This document shows positions 6,500-8,068 of a stretch of DNA of 8,068 nt, in pieces. Under the pieces are notes generated by a model that did not search any database, had not been told where the DNA came from, and saw only the letters and a program-made list of their open reading frames with translations. Position 1 is the stretch's first letter. Each line of letters begins with the position of its first letter. The stretch comes from Thermodesulfovibrio sp. GTDB lineage: Bacteria > Nitrospirota > Thermodesulfovibrionia > Thermodesulfovibrionales > Thermodesulfovibrionaceae. The DNA is taken from contig JAOAGB010000071.1 of NCBI GenBank assembly GCA_026415995.1, forward strand, positions 1 through 8,068. Reading direction: 5' to 3'. The position numbers and the translations under genes are program-made.

Positions 6500-6621
6500 G
6501 TTTAATTCCTCCTCTTTAGTATATTTAAAATTTTAACATTTATCACTCTTCAAAGCACACCTTTGGCAGATATACATCTCTTAAAATATTTTATAATAGA
6601 AAAATAAAACTTGGAGGTTTC
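6500..6621. promoter_or_regulatory. Divergent intergenic region between the DsrE-like gene and bioA, with three short dyads
   Basis: This 122-bp gap must hold promoters for both flanking genes. On the + strand a perfect TATAAT at 6592-6597 would place transcription start near 6604, just ahead of GGAGG at 6613-6617. No good -35 sits at the usual distance; TTGGCA at 6563-6568 is 23 bp away. On the - strand a weak TTGAAG followed by TAAATAT about 20 bp later is a possible promoter. Three perfect dyads are present: TTAAAATTTTAA (6525-6536), CAAAG-N5-CTTTG (6551-6565) and TAAAATATTTTA (6582-6593). They could be operators or simply a product of AT-richness. I do not see a classical BirA operator. 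Confidence 0.4.
6592..6597 (+). promoter_or_regulatory. Putative -10 box for bioA
   Basis: The hexamer TATAAT matches the sigma-70 consensus and lies 30 bp before the bioA start. The matching -35 is absent or poor, so the promoter is either activator-dependent or a chance match in AT-rich DNA. Confidence 0.4.
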
Positions 6622-7986
6622 ATGGATAAAAGACAACTTATTGAATGGGATAAGAAATTTATTTGGCATCCCTTTACTCAAATGAAGCTATGGCTTAATG
6701 AGGAACCAACTATTTTTATAGAAGGTAAAGATTGTTTTTTAAAAGATATTGATGGCAAATGGTATCTTGATGGAGTCTCTTCCCTGTGGGTAAATATTCA
6801 TGGACATAAAAGATCAGAAATAGATGAAGCGTTAAAAGAACAGATTGACAAAGTTGCACATACTACTTTATTGGGAGCATCAAATGCACCAAGCATAATT
6901 CTTGCAAAAAAACTTGCTGATCTTCTTAGTAAAAGACTTCCGTGGGGAGAGCCACTTACCAAAATATTTTATTCTGATAATGGGTCAACAGCAGTTGAGA
7001 TAGCCTTAAAAATTGCCTATCAATATTGGATTAATCAGGGTATAAAAAGTAAAGACACGTTTATTAGCCTTAAAGAGGGCTATCACGGAGATACAATCGG
7101 AGCAGTAAGTGTTGGTGGTGTAGAACTTTTTCATGAAGTATATAAACCTCTCTTAAATAAATCTATTCAAGCGCCTGCACCATACTGTTACAGGTGTGAA
7201 CTTAATCTTACCTATCCTATTTGTAATCTTGCCTGTCTTAACGAAATGGAAAAGATTATCGCTAATAACAATGAAAAAATTATAGCAGTAATTGTAGAAC
7301 CACTTGTTCAATGTGCAGGTGGAATAATTGTCTGGCCTCAAGGATATTTGAAAGGGCTTAGACAAATATGTAATAGATACAATATTTTATTAATAGCCGA
7401 TGAGGTTGCCACAGGCTTTGGAAGAACAGGTAAAATGTTTGCATGTGAGCATGAAGAGGTGAATCCAGATATCATATGTTTAAGTAAGGGGATTACCAAT
7501 GGATATATGCCTCTTGCTATAACGGCTACAAATGAAAAAATTTTTAATACCTTTTTAGGCGATGTCGATGAAAGAAAAACATTCTATCACGGACATTCTT
7601 ACACTGGAAATCCACTTGCTTGCGCAGCTGCAATCGCTAATCTTGAAATATTTGAAAAAGACAGAACTCTCGAACATCTTCCACCAAAAATAGAGCTTAT
7701 AAAAAATATACTTAATGAAATAGCTCAATTAAAACATGTAGGAGATGTAAGGCAAAAGGGAATGATTGCAGGGATAGAGATAGTAAAAGATAAAATTACA
7801 AAAGAACCTTTCCCTTACAGAGAACAAATGGGATGGAGAATTGTTAAGGCAGCGAGAAAACATGGTGTATGGCTTCGACCACTGGGAGATATAATAGTTA
7901 TAATTCCTCCACTTATTATATCGCAAGAACATCTCAAGAGATTGCTTGAAGTAATAAAAGATTGTATAATTGAAGTAACTTCATAA
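6622..7986 (+). CDS. bioA: Adenosylmethionine-8-amino-7-oxononanoate aminotransferase (DAPA synthase)
   Basis: This 454-residue PLP enzyme converts KAPA to DAPA in biotin synthesis, with S-adenosylmethionine or lysine as the amino donor. The family hallmark WHPFTQM is at 15-21. PLP-binding features are SDNGSTAVEIA (118-128), YHGDTIGA (154-161), Asp260 in ADEVATGFGRTG, and the Schiff-base Lys289 in LSKGITNGY. HGHSYTGNPLACAAA (323-337) binds the partner-subunit phosphate in relatives, and RPLGDIIVIIPPL (419-431) closes the active site. WHPFTQM and YHGDT set it apart from ornithine or GABA aminotransferases. A cysteine cluster, C189-x2-C192-x8-C201-x3-C205, is present; similar clusters occur in some Gram-positive and thermophile BioA proteins as I recall. 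GGAGG at 6613-6617 fixes the start. No other bio gene is visible in the window. Confidence 0.95.
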   Translation: MDKRQLIEWDKKFIWHPFTQMKLWLNEEPTIFIEGKDCFLKDIDGKWYLDGVSSLWVNIHGHKRSEIDEALKEQIDKVAHTTLLGASNAPSIILAKKLADLLSKRLPWGEPLTKIFYSDNGSTAVEIALKIAYQYWINQGIKSKDTFISLKEGYHGDTIGAVSVGGVELFHEVYKPLLNKSIQAPAPYCYRCELNLTYPICNLACLNEMEKIIANNNEKIIAVIVEPLVQCAGGIIVWPQGYLKGLRQICNRYNILLIADEVATGFGRTGKMFACEHEEVNPDIICLSKGITNGYMPLAITATNEKIFNTFLGDVDERKTFYHGHSYTGNPLACAAAIANLEIFEKDRTLEHLPPKIELIKNILNEIAQLKHVGDVRQKGMIAGIEIVKDKITKEPFPYREQMGWRIVKAARKHGVWLRPLGDIIVIIPPLIISQEHLKRLLEVIKDCIIEVTS

Positions 7987-8001
7987 AAAGGAGGATAAGA
8001 A

Positions 8002-8068
8002 ATGATTAGATATTTATTGTTATGTAGCATGATACTGACATGTATTGCTTGCAGTCAGCAACTTAGGA
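8002..8068 (+). CDS. Probable lipoprotein, N-terminal fragment (cut by window end)
   Basis: Only 22 codons are present. The sequence starts MIRYLLLC, has one arginine and a hydrophobic core, and reaches LTCIACSQQ with Cys17 as the likely lipidated residue. This is a type II (Lsp) signal peptide with a loose lipobox, having Cys at -3 where Leu is usual. AAGGAGG at 7988-7994 is ideally spaced, and the ATG lies 15 bp after the bioA stop with no terminator between, so it is probably cotranscribed with bioA. The mature function cannot be determined. Confidence 0.65.
   Translation, partial: MIRYLLLCSMILTCIACSQQLR

Overview
This window is AT-rich bacterial DNA, packed with genes and carrying strong AGGAGG-type ribosome binding sites. 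AGA arginine and ATA isoleucine codons are frequent. The gene set is a two-subunit biotin carboxylase, a tryptophanyl-tRNA synthetase with an iron-sulfur type cysteine motif, a DsrE-like protein and a BioA with a cysteine cluster. Together these suggest an anaerobic, probably thermophilic bacterium. A Thermodesulfovibrio-like member of the Nitrospirota is my best guess, but this is inferred from gene character and not proven by any marker.

Region 1 (59-6133, + strand) looks like a single six-gene operon. It holds the biotin carboxylase subunit and the carboxyltransferase/biotin-carrier subunit of a pyruvate carboxylase or 2-oxoglutarate carboxylase, then a small membrane site-2 protease (M50), trpS, a ThiF/MoeB/HesA-type adenylyltransferase, and an unrecognised 150-residue protein. 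The junctions are 22 bp, a 1-bp overlap, 8 bp, a 13-bp overlap and a 1-bp overlap, so translational coupling is likely from gene to gene. The carboxylase pair feeds carbon into oxaloacetate or oxalosuccinate. The other genes have no obvious shared pathway with it.

Region 2 (6173-6499, - strand) is a DsrE-family small sulfur-relay-like protein. It runs convergent to the operon and divergent from bioA. The 122-bp divergent gap (6500-6621) holds promoter-like AT-rich elements and three short perfect dyads.

Region 3 (6622-8068, + strand) is bioA, the PLP-dependent DAPA aminotransferase of biotin synthesis, followed 15 bp later by the start of a probable lipoprotein cut off by the window end. The window therefore opens with a biotin-consuming enzyme and closes with a biotin-making one.

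I see no rRNA, tRNA, CRISPR array, insertion sequence or phage gene. No convincing new multi-gene system is visible. The most open questions are the carboxylase substrate, the partner of the ThiF-like enzyme together with the unknown protein coupled to it, and the unusual cysteine patterns in TrpRS, DsrE and BioA.
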